Below are positions 48,566 through 55,775 of a DNA stretch of 64,000 bases, one piece after another. The notes beneath the pieces are model-generated. The model was not told where the DNA came from and ran no database searches. It worked only from the letters and a program-made list of their open reading frames with translations. This DNA comes from Actinomycetales bacterium. Lineage in GTDB: Bacteria > Actinomycetota > Actinomycetes > S36-B12. Each line of letters begins with the position of its first letter. The stretch's first letter is position 1. Made by a program: the position numbers and the translations under genes. The stretch covers positions 124,001-188,000 of the forward strand of contig WGLX01000012.1 of NCBI GenBank assembly GCA_016125355.1, read 5' to 3'.

Positions 48566-49918
48566 TCAGAGCATGGAGCCCAGGTCGGACCCCACAGTGG
48601 GGTAGGCGGCTGTCGCAGACTTCAGCTGACGGGTGGTGAGGCCGACCTTGATGGCCAGGCCGAGGGTGTTGATCAACTCGCCGTATTCGTGTCCCAGGAG
48701 ATGCGCGCCGACGACCTGGTCGGTGGACTGGTCGATGAGGATCTTCGCCGCCGCGGTGGTTGCCCCGATCCGGTAGTTGGAGTACCAGCCGCTGGTGTCG
48801 GAGTAGCGGACCGCGAGGTCGATGCCTTCCTTGCGGGCTTCGGACTCCAGCATGCCGACGCGAGAGAGTTCAGGGATGGTGAACACCGCGGTGGGCACAC
48901 CGGCGTAGTCCGGAGCCGTGGTGGTGCCCTTGATCATGTTGGAGGAGGCGACCTTGGCCTCCGACACGGCGACCGGGGTGAGCGCCATCCCTCGGGTGTC
49001 GGCTGAGTCTCCGGCGGCCCAGACAGCGGAGTTGGTCGTGCTTTGGAGGTGTTCTGCGACGTGGATGCCGTGCTCGCCCCATTCGACTCCGGCGGCATCG
49101 AGATCGAGGTCTGCAAGGTCCGCGACCCGTCCGGCGCCGTGGACGACGAGGTCGGTCTCGATGGTCTCCTGGGCGCCGTCATGCTGCAGTGTGACCTGGT
49201 ATCCACTGTCGGACTGGTGCACATTCAGAATGCTGGTGTGTCGGCGCAGGTCGATGCCGACTTCCCGGCCGTGATCGACAAGGAGCTCGACGAGGTCGGG
49301 GTCGAAGCCCTTCAACGGCCGCTCGCCGCGGTCGATGATGATTGCCGCGCTACCGGCGCGCGCGGCGATGTGGGCGAACTCGAAAGAGATGAAGCCGCCC
49401 CCGACGAACAGGATCCGAGAAGGCAGTTCCTCGAGATCCAGGAAGTCGGTGCTGTCGATCAGGTGCTGGTGGCCGGGGAAGTCCAGGGGACGGGGTCGCG
49501 CACCGGTGGCGACCAGGAAGCGTTCGGCGTCGTAGGCGGTGGCGTCGATCTCGAGCTGTCGAGGGCCGGTGAACTTCGCCCGGCCGTGCAGGGTGGTGAC
49601 GCCGCTGTGGGTCAGGCCGTCCTCCATGCTCTGGGGGACCGGGTCAGTGAAGCCGTGCTTGTGCTTCATCAGGTCCGCCCAGTTGATCGACAACCCGTCG
49701 CTGTCGATGCCCTTGCCGCTCAGCAGGCGGGCACTGTCGATGATCTCGGCGCCGCGTCGCAGGATCTTCTTGGGATCGCAGCCCCGCAAGGCGCACGTGC
49801 CGCCGTAGGGGAGCGAGTCGACGATGGCCACTTCCCATCCTTGTGCTGCGCACTTGTTTGCGGCGGCGACCCCGGCCATGCCGGCGCCGATCACGATCAG
49901 GTCGAAGTGCTTGCTCAT
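48566..49918 (-). CDS. Pyridine-nucleotide disulfide reductase of the MerR-controlled operon
   Basis: 450 residues. FAD motif 'LIVIGAGMAGVAAANKCAAQ', redox pair Cys 42/47 in 'YGGTCALRGCDPKK', NAD(P) motif 'ILFVGGGFISFEFAHIAA', second FAD motif 'AVWAAGDSADT'. The C-terminal His-Pro-Thr-x-x-Glu is replaced by 'AAYPTVGSDLGSML', and there is no terminal cysteine pair, so it is not a standard MerA or glutathione reductase. It is last in the operon after a MerT-like protein and a thioredoxin-fold protein, which suggests reduction of a metal-thiol or low-molecular-weight disulfide. Confidence 0.8.
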   Translation of the reverse strand: MSKHFDLIVIGAGMAGVAAANKCAAQGWEVAIVDSLPYGGTCALRGCDPKKILRRGAEIIDSARLLSGKGIDSDGLSINWADLMKHKHGFTDPVPQSMEDGLTHSGVTTLHGRAKFTGPRQLEIDATAYDAERFLVATGARPRPLDFPGHQHLIDSTDFLDLEELPSRILFVGGGFISFEFAHIAARAGSAAIIIDRGERPLKGFDPDLVELLVDHGREVGIDLRRHTSILNVHQSDSGYQVTLQHDGAQETIETDLVVHGAGRVADLADLDLDAAGVEWGEHGIHVAEHLQSTTNSAVWAAGDSADTRGMALTPVAVSEAKVASSNMIKGTTTAPDYAGVPTAVFTIPELSRVGMLESEARKEGIDLAVRYSDTSGWYSNYRIGATTAAAKILIDQSTDQVVGAHLLGHEYGELINTLGLAIKVGLTTRQLKSATAAYPTVGSDLGSML

Positions 49919-50208
49919 AGGTTGTTCTCCTTGGCTGTCCCGTCGGTGGGGCTGTCAGGGTTCTGTGCTGACGAGGCGTCCGCGTGCGCGGTCGGTCTCG
50001 GGCGATGGATCGGACGTCCGCCTCGCCGGTCTCGTGCCCACCGTGCCCACCCGGCAGCGGCGAGCACGAGCCCGAGCCCGATCAGCACCCAGCTCTGCAG
50101 GGACCAGCCGGCGATGGCCCCGGCGATCCCGAGCGAGAACAGGACCGGCAGGCCGCAACAAAGACCGATGGCGCCAGCCAGTGCCGTGATCGGGCCGATG
50201 GTCGTCAT
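49915..50208 (-). CDS. MerT/MerC-like small membrane protein with Cys-Cys pair
   Basis: 97 residues from ATG 50208 (TTG 50226 or ATG 50220 are alternatives). Two membrane helices; the first holds 'GAIGLCCGLPVLFSLGIAGA' with vicinal cysteines, as in mercuric ion transporters. The second is 'WVLIGLGLVLAAAGWARWA'. A 40-residue hydrophilic tail follows. It overlaps the reductase start (ATGA). Together with a MerR-type regulator it suggests uptake or shuttling of a soft metal, but MerP and MerA proper are absent. Confidence 0.65.
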   Translation of the reverse strand: MTTIGPITALAGAIGLCCGLPVLFSLGIAGAIAGWSLQSWVLIGLGLVLAAAGWARWARDRRGGRPIHRPRPTAHADASSAQNPDSPTDGTAKENNL

Positions 50209-50212
50209 GCGG

Positions 50213-50512
50213 TCACGCATTCGCAAGGACCGCCCGCAGCTGCTCGAGGGTCGGCGCGCCTTGGAATCCGTCCGGCGTGCGGTAGCGGCGGCAGGCCAGG
50301 CCGACCTCGGAGTCAGGCTCGGCGAAGACGTCCACGCCGTCGACCTGGATGCTCGGTGAGCCGTGGAAGCCGGTGCGCTTGGCCTCCGCCGGAGTCTCGA
50401 CGAGGTAGCGGGTCAAGCGGACGTCGCCGCGCTCCGACGCAACGACGCGGAGTCGTTCGTCCGCGACCTTCCAGTTCGGGCAGTCCTGGAAGTAGAGCAG
50501 CGTGATGTCCAT
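50213..50512 (-). CDS. Thioredoxin-fold 'DF family' protein, copy 2
   Basis: 99 residues from ATG 50512. 'LLYFQDCPNWKVADERL' holds the single redox cysteine; 'RTGFHGSPSIQVDGVDVFAE' carries the cis-Pro; a second Cys is in 'VGLACRRYRTP'. It is first in the operon, directly behind a MerR-type promoter, and is paralogous to 38920-39234. Confidence 0.7.
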   Translation of the reverse strand: MDITLLYFQDCPNWKVADERLRVVASERGDVRLTRYLVETPAEAKRTGFHGSPSIQVDGVDVFAEPDSEVGLACRRYRTPDGFQGAPTLEQLRAVLANA

Positions 50513-50526
50513 GGCCGTCACGCTAA

Positions 50527-50548
50527 ACCTTGATCCATGGTGCAAGGT
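50527..50548 (-). promoter_or_regulatory. MerR-type operator and promoter
   Basis: ACCTTG-N10-CAAGGT inverted repeat. On the minus strand it fills the gap between -35 TTGACC (50551-50546) and a -10 near TTAGCG, with a spacer of 19 bases, the stretched spacing that MerR proteins correct on activation. Confidence 0.75.
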
Positions 50549-50567
50549 CAAGGCGTAGAGTCTCAAC

Positions 50568-50969
50568 ATGCGCATCGGAGAGGCTGCCGAGGCGGCGGGC
50601 GTAGCGGCGCAGACCATCCGCTTCTACGAGCGGCGCGGCCTGCTTCCCCAGCCACCACGGGGTCCCAACGGATACCGGGACTACGACGCCTCGGTCCTCG
50701 CTCAGCTCGCGTTCATCCGCAGCGGACAGTCAGCTGGGCTGACCCTGGTCGAGCTGTCCAGCATCCTCGACCAGCGCCGCGAGGGCGCCGTCCCATGCGC
50801 CCACGTCCACTCGCTGCTCATGACCAAGCTGAACGACATCAGGACCCGGCAAGACGAACTCGCCGCCCTGGAAAGGGATCTCGAAGGCCTCATCAGCCGC
50901 AGTCACCGCCTCGATCCAGCGGACTGCACGGACTCGAAGATCTGTCACATCATCGCGCCCGAGACGTGA
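50568..50969 (+). CDS. MerR-family metal-responsive regulator
   Basis: 133 residues. N-terminal MerR helix-turn-helix with wing 'QTIRFYERRGLLPQPPRGPN', long dimer helix, then metal-binding cysteines: one at the helix start ('GAVPCAHVHSLL') and two near the end ('DPADCTDSKICHII'). The three-Cys plan matches mercury or other soft-metal sensors; which metal is not clear. It is divergent from the operon it should activate, with the operator between them. Confidence 0.85.
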   Translation: MRIGEAAEAAGVAAQTIRFYERRGLLPQPPRGPNGYRDYDASVLAQLAFIRSGQSAGLTLVELSSILDQRREGAVPCAHVHSLLMTKLNDIRTRQDELAALERDLEGLISRSHRLDPADCTDSKICHIIAPET

Positions 50970-51140
50970 TGCGGGATCGACGTCCGTCCGGCCGCCTGCT
51001 CGCCGGTTCGAAGGACATCGTGGGCAACCCCGCATCCCCTACGAAGCCAACCGGCGCTTGCGTTCCAGCCTATCCAGTTGAGTCTTGGTCGCGCTTCCAC
51101 TGCCCCGTCGCCTCGCTCTGGTGACGCAATCCGAAGAGCC

Positions 51141-52560
51141 GGTCAAGTCCCAGGTAGTGGTGTAGCGCTGCGTTCTCCTTCTTGGTGTTCAGGCGGTGAG
51201 TGCGGGTAGGTCGTCGGCTCCGATCTGGGGTTCGGTGGTGGGCATGAGGTTCATGCGGGAGCGGGCCAGGACGTCCAGGCCGAGGTAGCGGCGCCCTTCA
51301 GCCCATTCGTCGGTCTGCTCGGCCAGGACGGCTCCGACGAGCCGGACGATCGCGTCGCGGGTGGGGAAGATCCCGACGGCGTCGGTGCGGCGCCGGATCT
51401 CCTTGTTCAGCCGCTCGGTGGGGTTGTTGGACCAGATCTGGGTCCAGATCTCCTTGGGGAAGCTGGTGAAGGCCAGCAGGTCAGCGCGGGCGCGGTCGAG
51501 GTGTTCGGCGACGGCGGGCAGCTTCTCGGCGACATAGTCCAGCAGCCGGTCGAACTGAGCGGCGACCGCCGCCGCGTCGGGCTGGTCGTAGACGCTGTGC
51601 AGCATCGCCTTGACCGCCGGCCACATGGACTTGGGGGTGACGCCCATCAGGTTGAACGCGTAGTGGGTGCGGCAGCGTTGCCAGGACGCGCCGGGCAGGT
51701 TCGCGGCGATAGCCTCTCGCAGGCCGGCGTGAGCGTCCGAAGTCACCAAGCGCACTCCGGCCAGGCCGCGGGCGACCAGGTCGGCGAAGAACTCGTTCCA
51801 CGCCGACCCGGTCTCGGCGGTGGCCACCCGCATGCCGAGGACCTCACGGTGCCCGTCACCGTTGACACCGGTGGCGAGCAGCACGACGGCGTTGATGACC
51901 CGGCCGCCTTCGCGGACCTTCATGGTCAGCGCGTCGGCGGTGACGAACGTGAACGGGCCGGCGTCGCCGAGCGGGCGGTGGCGGAAGTCCTCGACGATCG
52001 CGTCGAGCTCGCCGGCCATCCGCGAGACCTGGGACTTGGACAGCGAGTCGATCCCCAGCTGCTTGACCAGCTTGTCCATCCGGCGGGTGGAGACCCCGGC
52101 CAGGTAGCAGTCGGCGACCACGGTGATCAACGCCGACTCCGCCCGCTTGCGGCGCTCGAGCAGCCACTCGGGGAAGTAGGTGCCCTTGCGCAGCTTCGGC
52201 ACCGCGACGTCGATCGTGCCGACCCGGGTGTCCAGGTCGCGGTGGCGGTAACCATTGCGCTGCGCGGTCCGACCCGGACTCGGGCGTCCCCACTCGGCGC
52301 CCACGACGGCGTCGGCGTCGGCGCACAGCAGGGCGTTGATCATCGTCTGCAGCAGGCTGCGCATCAGATCCGGGGACGCCTCGGCCAGTGCTTCTCCGAG
52401 CAGGCCGGCAGGGTCGACAATATGAGGTGCGGTCATCGTGATGACTCCGATCGAGAGTGCTGTGGAAGGTTCGCTCGAAAGGATCACGCGGTGGCCGCAC
52501 CTGCGTCCACGCCAGGGACGACCTCGGCGACCGCGCTACACCACTATGCGGGACTCAACT
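51141..52560 (-). mobile_element. IS256-family insertion sequence, complete
   Basis: 1420 bp. The terminal inverted repeats are 28 bp with 22 matches, both ending in TAGTGGTGTAGCGC on the inner side. An exact 8-bp target duplication GAAGAGCC flanks it (51133-51140 and 52561-52568), which is the IS256 rule. The exact duplication indicates a fairly recent insertion near the right end of the island. Confidence 0.9.
51189..52436 (-). CDS. IS256-family transposase
   Basis: 415 residues from ATG 52436. The mutator-type core is clear: 'RNGYRHRDLDTRVGTIDVAV', 'FTFVTADALTMKVREGGRV' with the first catalytic Asp, 'RLVTSDAHAGLREAIAANLP' with the second, and 'WSNNPTERLNKEIRRRTDAV' with the catalytic Glu. 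The N-terminal zinc/DNA-binding part is intact. An earlier ATG at 52487 lies close to the inverted repeat and is less likely. Confidence 0.93.
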   Translation of the reverse strand: MTAPHIVDPAGLLGEALAEASPDLMRSLLQTMINALLCADADAVVGAEWGRPSPGRTAQRNGYRHRDLDTRVGTIDVAVPKLRKGTYFPEWLLERRKRAESALITVVADCYLAGVSTRRMDKLVKQLGIDSLSKSQVSRMAGELDAIVEDFRHRPLGDAGPFTFVTADALTMKVREGGRVINAVVLLATGVNGDGHREVLGMRVATAETGSAWNEFFADLVARGLAGVRLVTSDAHAGLREAIAANLPGASWQRCRTHYAFNLMGVTPKSMWPAVKAMLHSVYDQPDAAAVAAQFDRLLDYVAEKLPAVAEHLDRARADLLAFTSFPKEIWTQIWSNNPTERLNKEIRRRTDAVGIFPTRDAIVRLVGAVLAEQTDEWAEGRRYLGLDVLARSRMNLMPTTEPQIGADDLPALTA

Positions 52561-52568
52561 GAAGAGCC

Positions 52569-52918
52569 TGGCCGGGAACCACCACTTGACGACGCGACCA
52601 ACCGCCGTACGGCGGCACCCAGCAGCCGGCGTCGCAGCCACACTCGCGGTTGCGGGGATTATGCACACGCTGGATCAAGCTCCGGCTCACAGTGCTGAGT
52701 CTAGGTCGCCGCAGACCGGAGCGAAGGCTCCTCTGGCGCGAACCAGTCGACAAGCGGGGGATTGGACCTGTGGCCATTTACTGTCCACATTGGGTCCGTT
52801 CCGCTCCGCACCCAACGGGTATCCTGAGACCGGAAGCGAGGGCGAATCCCTCACCACACCGCGTGAATCGGTAGCTTCCGGCCCGACAACGTAGTCCTCG
52901 CGATGCCCCTGATGGCGT
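52569..52918. other. Gene-free island margin before attR
   Basis: No supportable gene in these 350 bases. A 17-base stretch at 52782-52798 (TGTCCACATTGGGTCCG) matches 14 of 17 bases of a block just inside attL (16406-16422) and may be a recombinase arm site. Confidence 0.4.
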
Positions 52919-52953
52919 CCAGAGGTCGCAGGTTCAAATCCTGCCCCCGCTAC
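52919..52953 (+). repeat. attR: right 35-bp direct repeat of the island
   Basis: Identical to attL at 16311-16345. The bases after it continue the original tRNA end: the discriminator A at 52952 is followed by CCA. No tRNA 5' half precedes it, so this is a fragment and not a gene. Confidence 0.92.
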
Positions 52954-52963
52954 CAACCAAGCG

Positions 52964-52992
52964 GTCAGACCCCCTCTCAGAGGGGGTCTGAC
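52964..52992 (+). terminator. Original terminator of the tRNA gene
   Basis: A perfect 12-bp stem (GTCAGACCCCCT / AGGGGGTCTGAC) with a 5-base loop, followed by CCATTTTG. It lies 11 bases after attR, where the tRNA terminator would be before integration. Confidence 0.75.
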
Positions 52993-53110
52993 CCATTTTG
53001 ACCCGCCCCTGCGGATCCGGACCGCAGACCTGGACGCCTATGCGGCCCCCCCAGGGTCCCGTTGCCGGGGGCGATGCTCGCGCAATGTGCGTCAGGCGAG
53101 CGCAGCATTG

Positions 53111-53139
53111 CCGATAGTAACGAGTGACGTTATTATCGG
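53111..53139 (+). promoter_or_regulatory. higBA operator/promoter
   Basis: CCGATAGTAACG and CGTTATTATCGG form a 12-bp inverted repeat with one mismatch around 5 bases. The right arm contains TATTAT, a good -10, three to four bases before the GTG start, so the operator covers the promoter as expected for HigA autoregulation. Confidence 0.6.
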
Positions 53140-53142
53140 GTC

Positions 53143-53421
53143 GTGATCGTCTCGTTCGCCGATCGGGACACCGAGCGGCTGGCGTCGGGTCAGCGGGTGC
53201 GCCGGTTCGCAGCGTTCGAGTCAATTGCGCGACGCAAACTGAGGCAGTTGGAGGTCGCTGGCCGCCTGGATGACCTGAAGGTGCCGCCCGGTAACCGACT
53301 GGAAGCACTGAAGGGTGATCGGAAAGGCCAGATGAGCATCCGCATCAACGACCAATGGCGTGTCTGCTTCCGATGGATGCCAGCAGGCCCGGCGGACGTC
53401 GAGATCGTGGACTACCACTAG
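53143..53421 (+). CDS. higB: HigB-type toxin (RelE/ParE fold)
   Basis: 92 residues from GTG 53143. The fold and conserved line 'LEALKGDRKGQMSIRINDQW' with 'RVCFRWMPAGPADVEIVDYH' match HigB-1 mRNA interferases, which cut mRNA in the ribosome. Toxin-first order is normal for hig. The cognate antitoxin follows after 13 bases. The pair lies on the chromosome side of attR, so it does not travel with the island as now defined. Confidence 0.88.
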   Translation: MIVSFADRDTERLASGQRVRRFAAFESIARRKLRQLEVAGRLDDLKVPPGNRLEALKGDRKGQMSIRINDQWRVCFRWMPAGPADVEIVDYH

Positions 53422-53434
53422 AAGGAGGGCGGAG

Positions 53435-53746
53435 ATGGCCAAGAGTCCCGTGCTGCTGGACCCCGTGACCCCGGGCGAGCTGCTGTGGGAGGAGTTCATG
53501 GTTCCCATGGGCTTGACCCGTTACCGGCTGGCCAAGGAGATCGGTGTCCCGGCGCCGCGCATCGGCGACATCGTCAGCGGCAAGCGCTCCGTGACGGCCG
53601 ACACGGACTTGCGTCTGTGCCGGTTTTTCGGCCTCTCCGACGGGTACTGGCTGCGCGCCCAGGCCGCCTACGACATCGAAGTCGCCCAGCGGGCGCTCGC
53701 CCCTGTGTTGAAGAAGATCAAGCCCTGGTCGGGCACCGCCGCGTGA
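53435..53746 (+). CDS. higA: HigA-type antitoxin
   Basis: 103 residues from ATG 53435 with GAAGGAGGG upstream. An Xre-type helix-turn-helix is clear: 'GLTRYRLAKEIGVPAPRIGD' then 'IVSGKRSVTADTDLRLCRFF', and 'GYWLRAQAAYDIEVAQ' completes the HigA fold. It neutralises HigB and represses the operon through the inverted repeat at 53111. Confidence 0.9.
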   Translation: MAKSPVLLDPVTPGELLWEEFMVPMGLTRYRLAKEIGVPAPRIGDIVSGKRSVTADTDLRLCRFFGLSDGYWLRAQAAYDIEVAQRALAPVLKKIKPWSGTAA

Positions 53747-53906
53747 ACGCGAATCTGGGCGGCGTGGGTGCAGGGCTGCACCACTACGGGGGTGCAGAAG
53801 GGGGTGCAGAAACGTCGTTATGTGAGGGAATCATGCGGAGCACGCAACACGATGGTCGCGGCACCCCCGCGTTCCCCCGCCACTGACGGAGGGGCGGACA
53901 AGATGG

Positions 53907-54146
53907 TCACTCGGTGAGTGCCGCCCTCTCGACGAGCGCATCGTGGTCCCCTTCGTTGATCCGTGAGTACGCGATGGCAAAGCCCGCCAGGGCCTCGTCG
54001 AACTGCGGCCCATCGCCCAGATACCCCGCGATGGTGCTGGCATCGGCGGCGCGGGCGTGAGCGCGGGCAAGCACGGCCCCGCACCCCTGCGCGTATTCGA
54101 GGAAGCCCTCGTGGCCGAGAAGGCTGATGTCGATAGCAGCCTTCAT
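53907..54146 (-). pseudogene. DUF2252 protein, C-terminal remnant
   Basis: 79 readable residues. 'EYAQGCGAVLARAHARAADA' and 'IAGYLGDGPQFDEALAGFA' followed by 'INEGDHDAL' match the end of DUF2252 proteins, which are about 400-450 residues long. The N-terminal four fifths are absent: the sequence to the right belongs to another gene. A deletion or recombination removed them. Confidence 0.7.
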
Positions 54147-54148
54147 GT

Positions 54149-54522
54149 CCCGTTCCGGACGAGCACAGGCGAATCGATCTGGCAGGGACGCTCCGACGTG
54201 TCGCCCGGTTCATGGGCGTGAACGCGGATCCCCACCTGTGCGACCTCATCGTCGAGGAGTCGAGTCAGCCGAGATGAACCGGCACGGCGACAAGTTCGAC
54301 GACAGCGTGTTCTTCGACGGCTTCCGGCACTCGATGTCATTGCCGGCGATCGGCAGCCGGGCCAAGGTGCGGGCGCCTGGCGCAACCCGTGAGGTACGCG
54401 CTCGAATCGTCACGCAGCTGGACGAGATGTGGGCGACCCTGGTGGCTCCGCAGACGGGATGGCGCGACCACGACGCCTTCGTCGACGACATCGCCCTCGG
54501 GCCGGGCCCGTTCCCCACCTGA
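54149..54522 (+). pseudogene. Sulfotransferase, C-terminal remnant with frameshift
   Basis: Two overlapping frames give the end of a sulfotransferase. Frame 1 part: 'RIDLAGTLRRVARFMGVNAD' to a TGA at 54275. After a one-base shift near 54262: 'MNRHGDKFDDSVFFDGFRHS', 'LPAIGSRAKVR' and a terminal helix. The family shows 'SSFxxMxxHxDKFDD' across this point, so the shift is inside the gene. The 5' part, including the PAPS-binding loop, is missing. It abuts the DUF2252 remnant. Confidence 0.65.
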
Positions 54523-54697
54523 GCGGTGGGCTGCCACCCGGCTCGATCATCGCGAGCCGTCGGTTCCAGCCCCATTGCGCACGCCTGAGGCGGGGCCAAG
54601 CCTGATGGGGTCGCGCCGCGCGGCACCACTCCGACGAACGACTCCGCCCGCCCTGCCTACCGTCCAGTGAGGGGATGGCCTTCACCGGTCAACGAAG

Positions 54698-55771
54698 ATG
54701 AGCGTCATTGCCGGGGTCGACGGGGTGCTGGGTCCGTTCGGGTACCCCCAGCACGAGGTCACAGACGCGTTTGCGGCCGTCGTCGCTCCCGATGGCGGCA
54801 GCAGGGAGGTGATCAAGCGCATCCATGCTGCGACCGGTGTCGAGCATCGGTACCTGGCGCTGCCGCTCGACGAGTACGACCAGGTGACGGGCTTCGGTGA
54901 GGCCAACGATGCCTTCATCCGGGTCGGCCTCGACCTGGTTGAGGCGGCTGCCGCGGGGGCTCTGGAGGCCGCGGGACTGGTGGCCAGCGACGTGGACATG
55001 GTCATGATGACGACGGTCACCGGGATCGCGGTGCCCTCCGTCGAGGCACGGTTGGTCCCCCGCCTGGGGCTGCGGCCCGATGTGAAGCGGCTGCCCGTGT
55101 TCGGGCTGGGGTGTGTGGCGGGGGCCGCGGGTGTCGCTCGGGTGCATGACTACCTGGTCGGTCACCCCGCCGACGTGGTGCTGCTCCTGTGCCTCGAGCT
55201 GTGCTCCCTGACGGTGCAGAAGAACGACACCTCCATGGCGAACATCGTGGCCAGCGGCCTGTTCGGAGACGGGGCAGCCGCCGTCGTGATGGTAGGGGAG
55301 GACCGTGCCCGGCAGCTGGGTATTCGCGGTCCCGAAGTCCTGGCGTCGCGCAGCAGGATGTATCCCGACACCGAGCGGACGATGGGCTGGGACATCGGCG
55401 GCAGTGGCTTCCGGATCGTCCTCTCTCCTGGTGTGCCCGATCTGATCATGGACAATCTCGGCGGTGACGTGGCCGCGTTCCTCGACGATCACGCGCTGAC
55501 GACCAGCGATATCGCCACGTGGGTGAGCCACCCCGGCGGCCCGAAGGTCCTGCAGGCGATGGAGTCGTCTCTCGACCTGCATGACGGTCAGCTGGACGTC
55601 ACGTGGCGATCCCTGGCTGCGATCGGCAACCTGTCGTCCGCGTCTGTGCTGCACGTACTCGGCGACACCCTCGCGGGCCGCGGCGTGGAGCCGCCGGTGG
55701 CCGGGACTCCAGGAATGCTGATGGCCATGGGCCCGGGGTTCTGCGCGGAACTCGTGCTGCTGAGGTGGTGA
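54698..55771 (+). CDS. Type III polyketide synthase
   Basis: 357 residues of the chalcone-synthase fold. The catalytic triad is present: Cys near 139 in 'VFGLGCVAGAAGVARV', His in 'TWVSHPGGPKVLQAME' and Asn in 'IGNLSSASVLHVL'. 'GDGAAAVVMVG' and the C-terminal 'GTPGMLMAMGPGFCAELVLL' are standard. The enzyme condenses an acyl-CoA starter with malonyl-CoA to a pyrone or resorcinol. Neighbours encode a methyltransferase/monooxygenase fusion and a UbiA prenyltransferase, so the product is probably a methylated, perhaps prenylated alkylresorcinol or quinone. Confidence 0.9.
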   Translation: MSVIAGVDGVLGPFGYPQHEVTDAFAAVVAPDGGSREVIKRIHAATGVEHRYLALPLDEYDQVTGFGEANDAFIRVGLDLVEAAAAGALEAAGLVASDVDMVMMTTVTGIAVPSVEARLVPRLGLRPDVKRLPVFGLGCVAGAAGVARVHDYLVGHPADVVLLLCLELCSLTVQKNDTSMANIVASGLFGDGAAAVVMVGEDRARQLGIRGPEVLASRSRMYPDTERTMGWDIGGSGFRIVLSPGVPDLIMDNLGGDVAAFLDDHALTTSDIATWVSHPGGPKVLQAMESSLDLHDGQLDVTWRSLAAIGNLSSASVLHVLGDTLAGRGVEPPVAGTPGMLMAMGPGFCAELVLLRW

Positions 55772-55775
55772 CGGC

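Noticed and set aside
48566-49918. Mercuric reductase MerA
   Set aside because: The N-terminal pair is present but the C-terminal cysteine pair and the active-site His are absent.
52919-52953. A second tRNA gene
   Set aside because: Only the 3' half is present; the D-arm and anticodon are missing. It is the attR copy.
52687-52956. Minus-strand frame beginning MVAGAGFEPATSG
   Set aside because: The opening is the well-known translation of a tRNA 3' end. It comes from the attR fragment and is not a protein.
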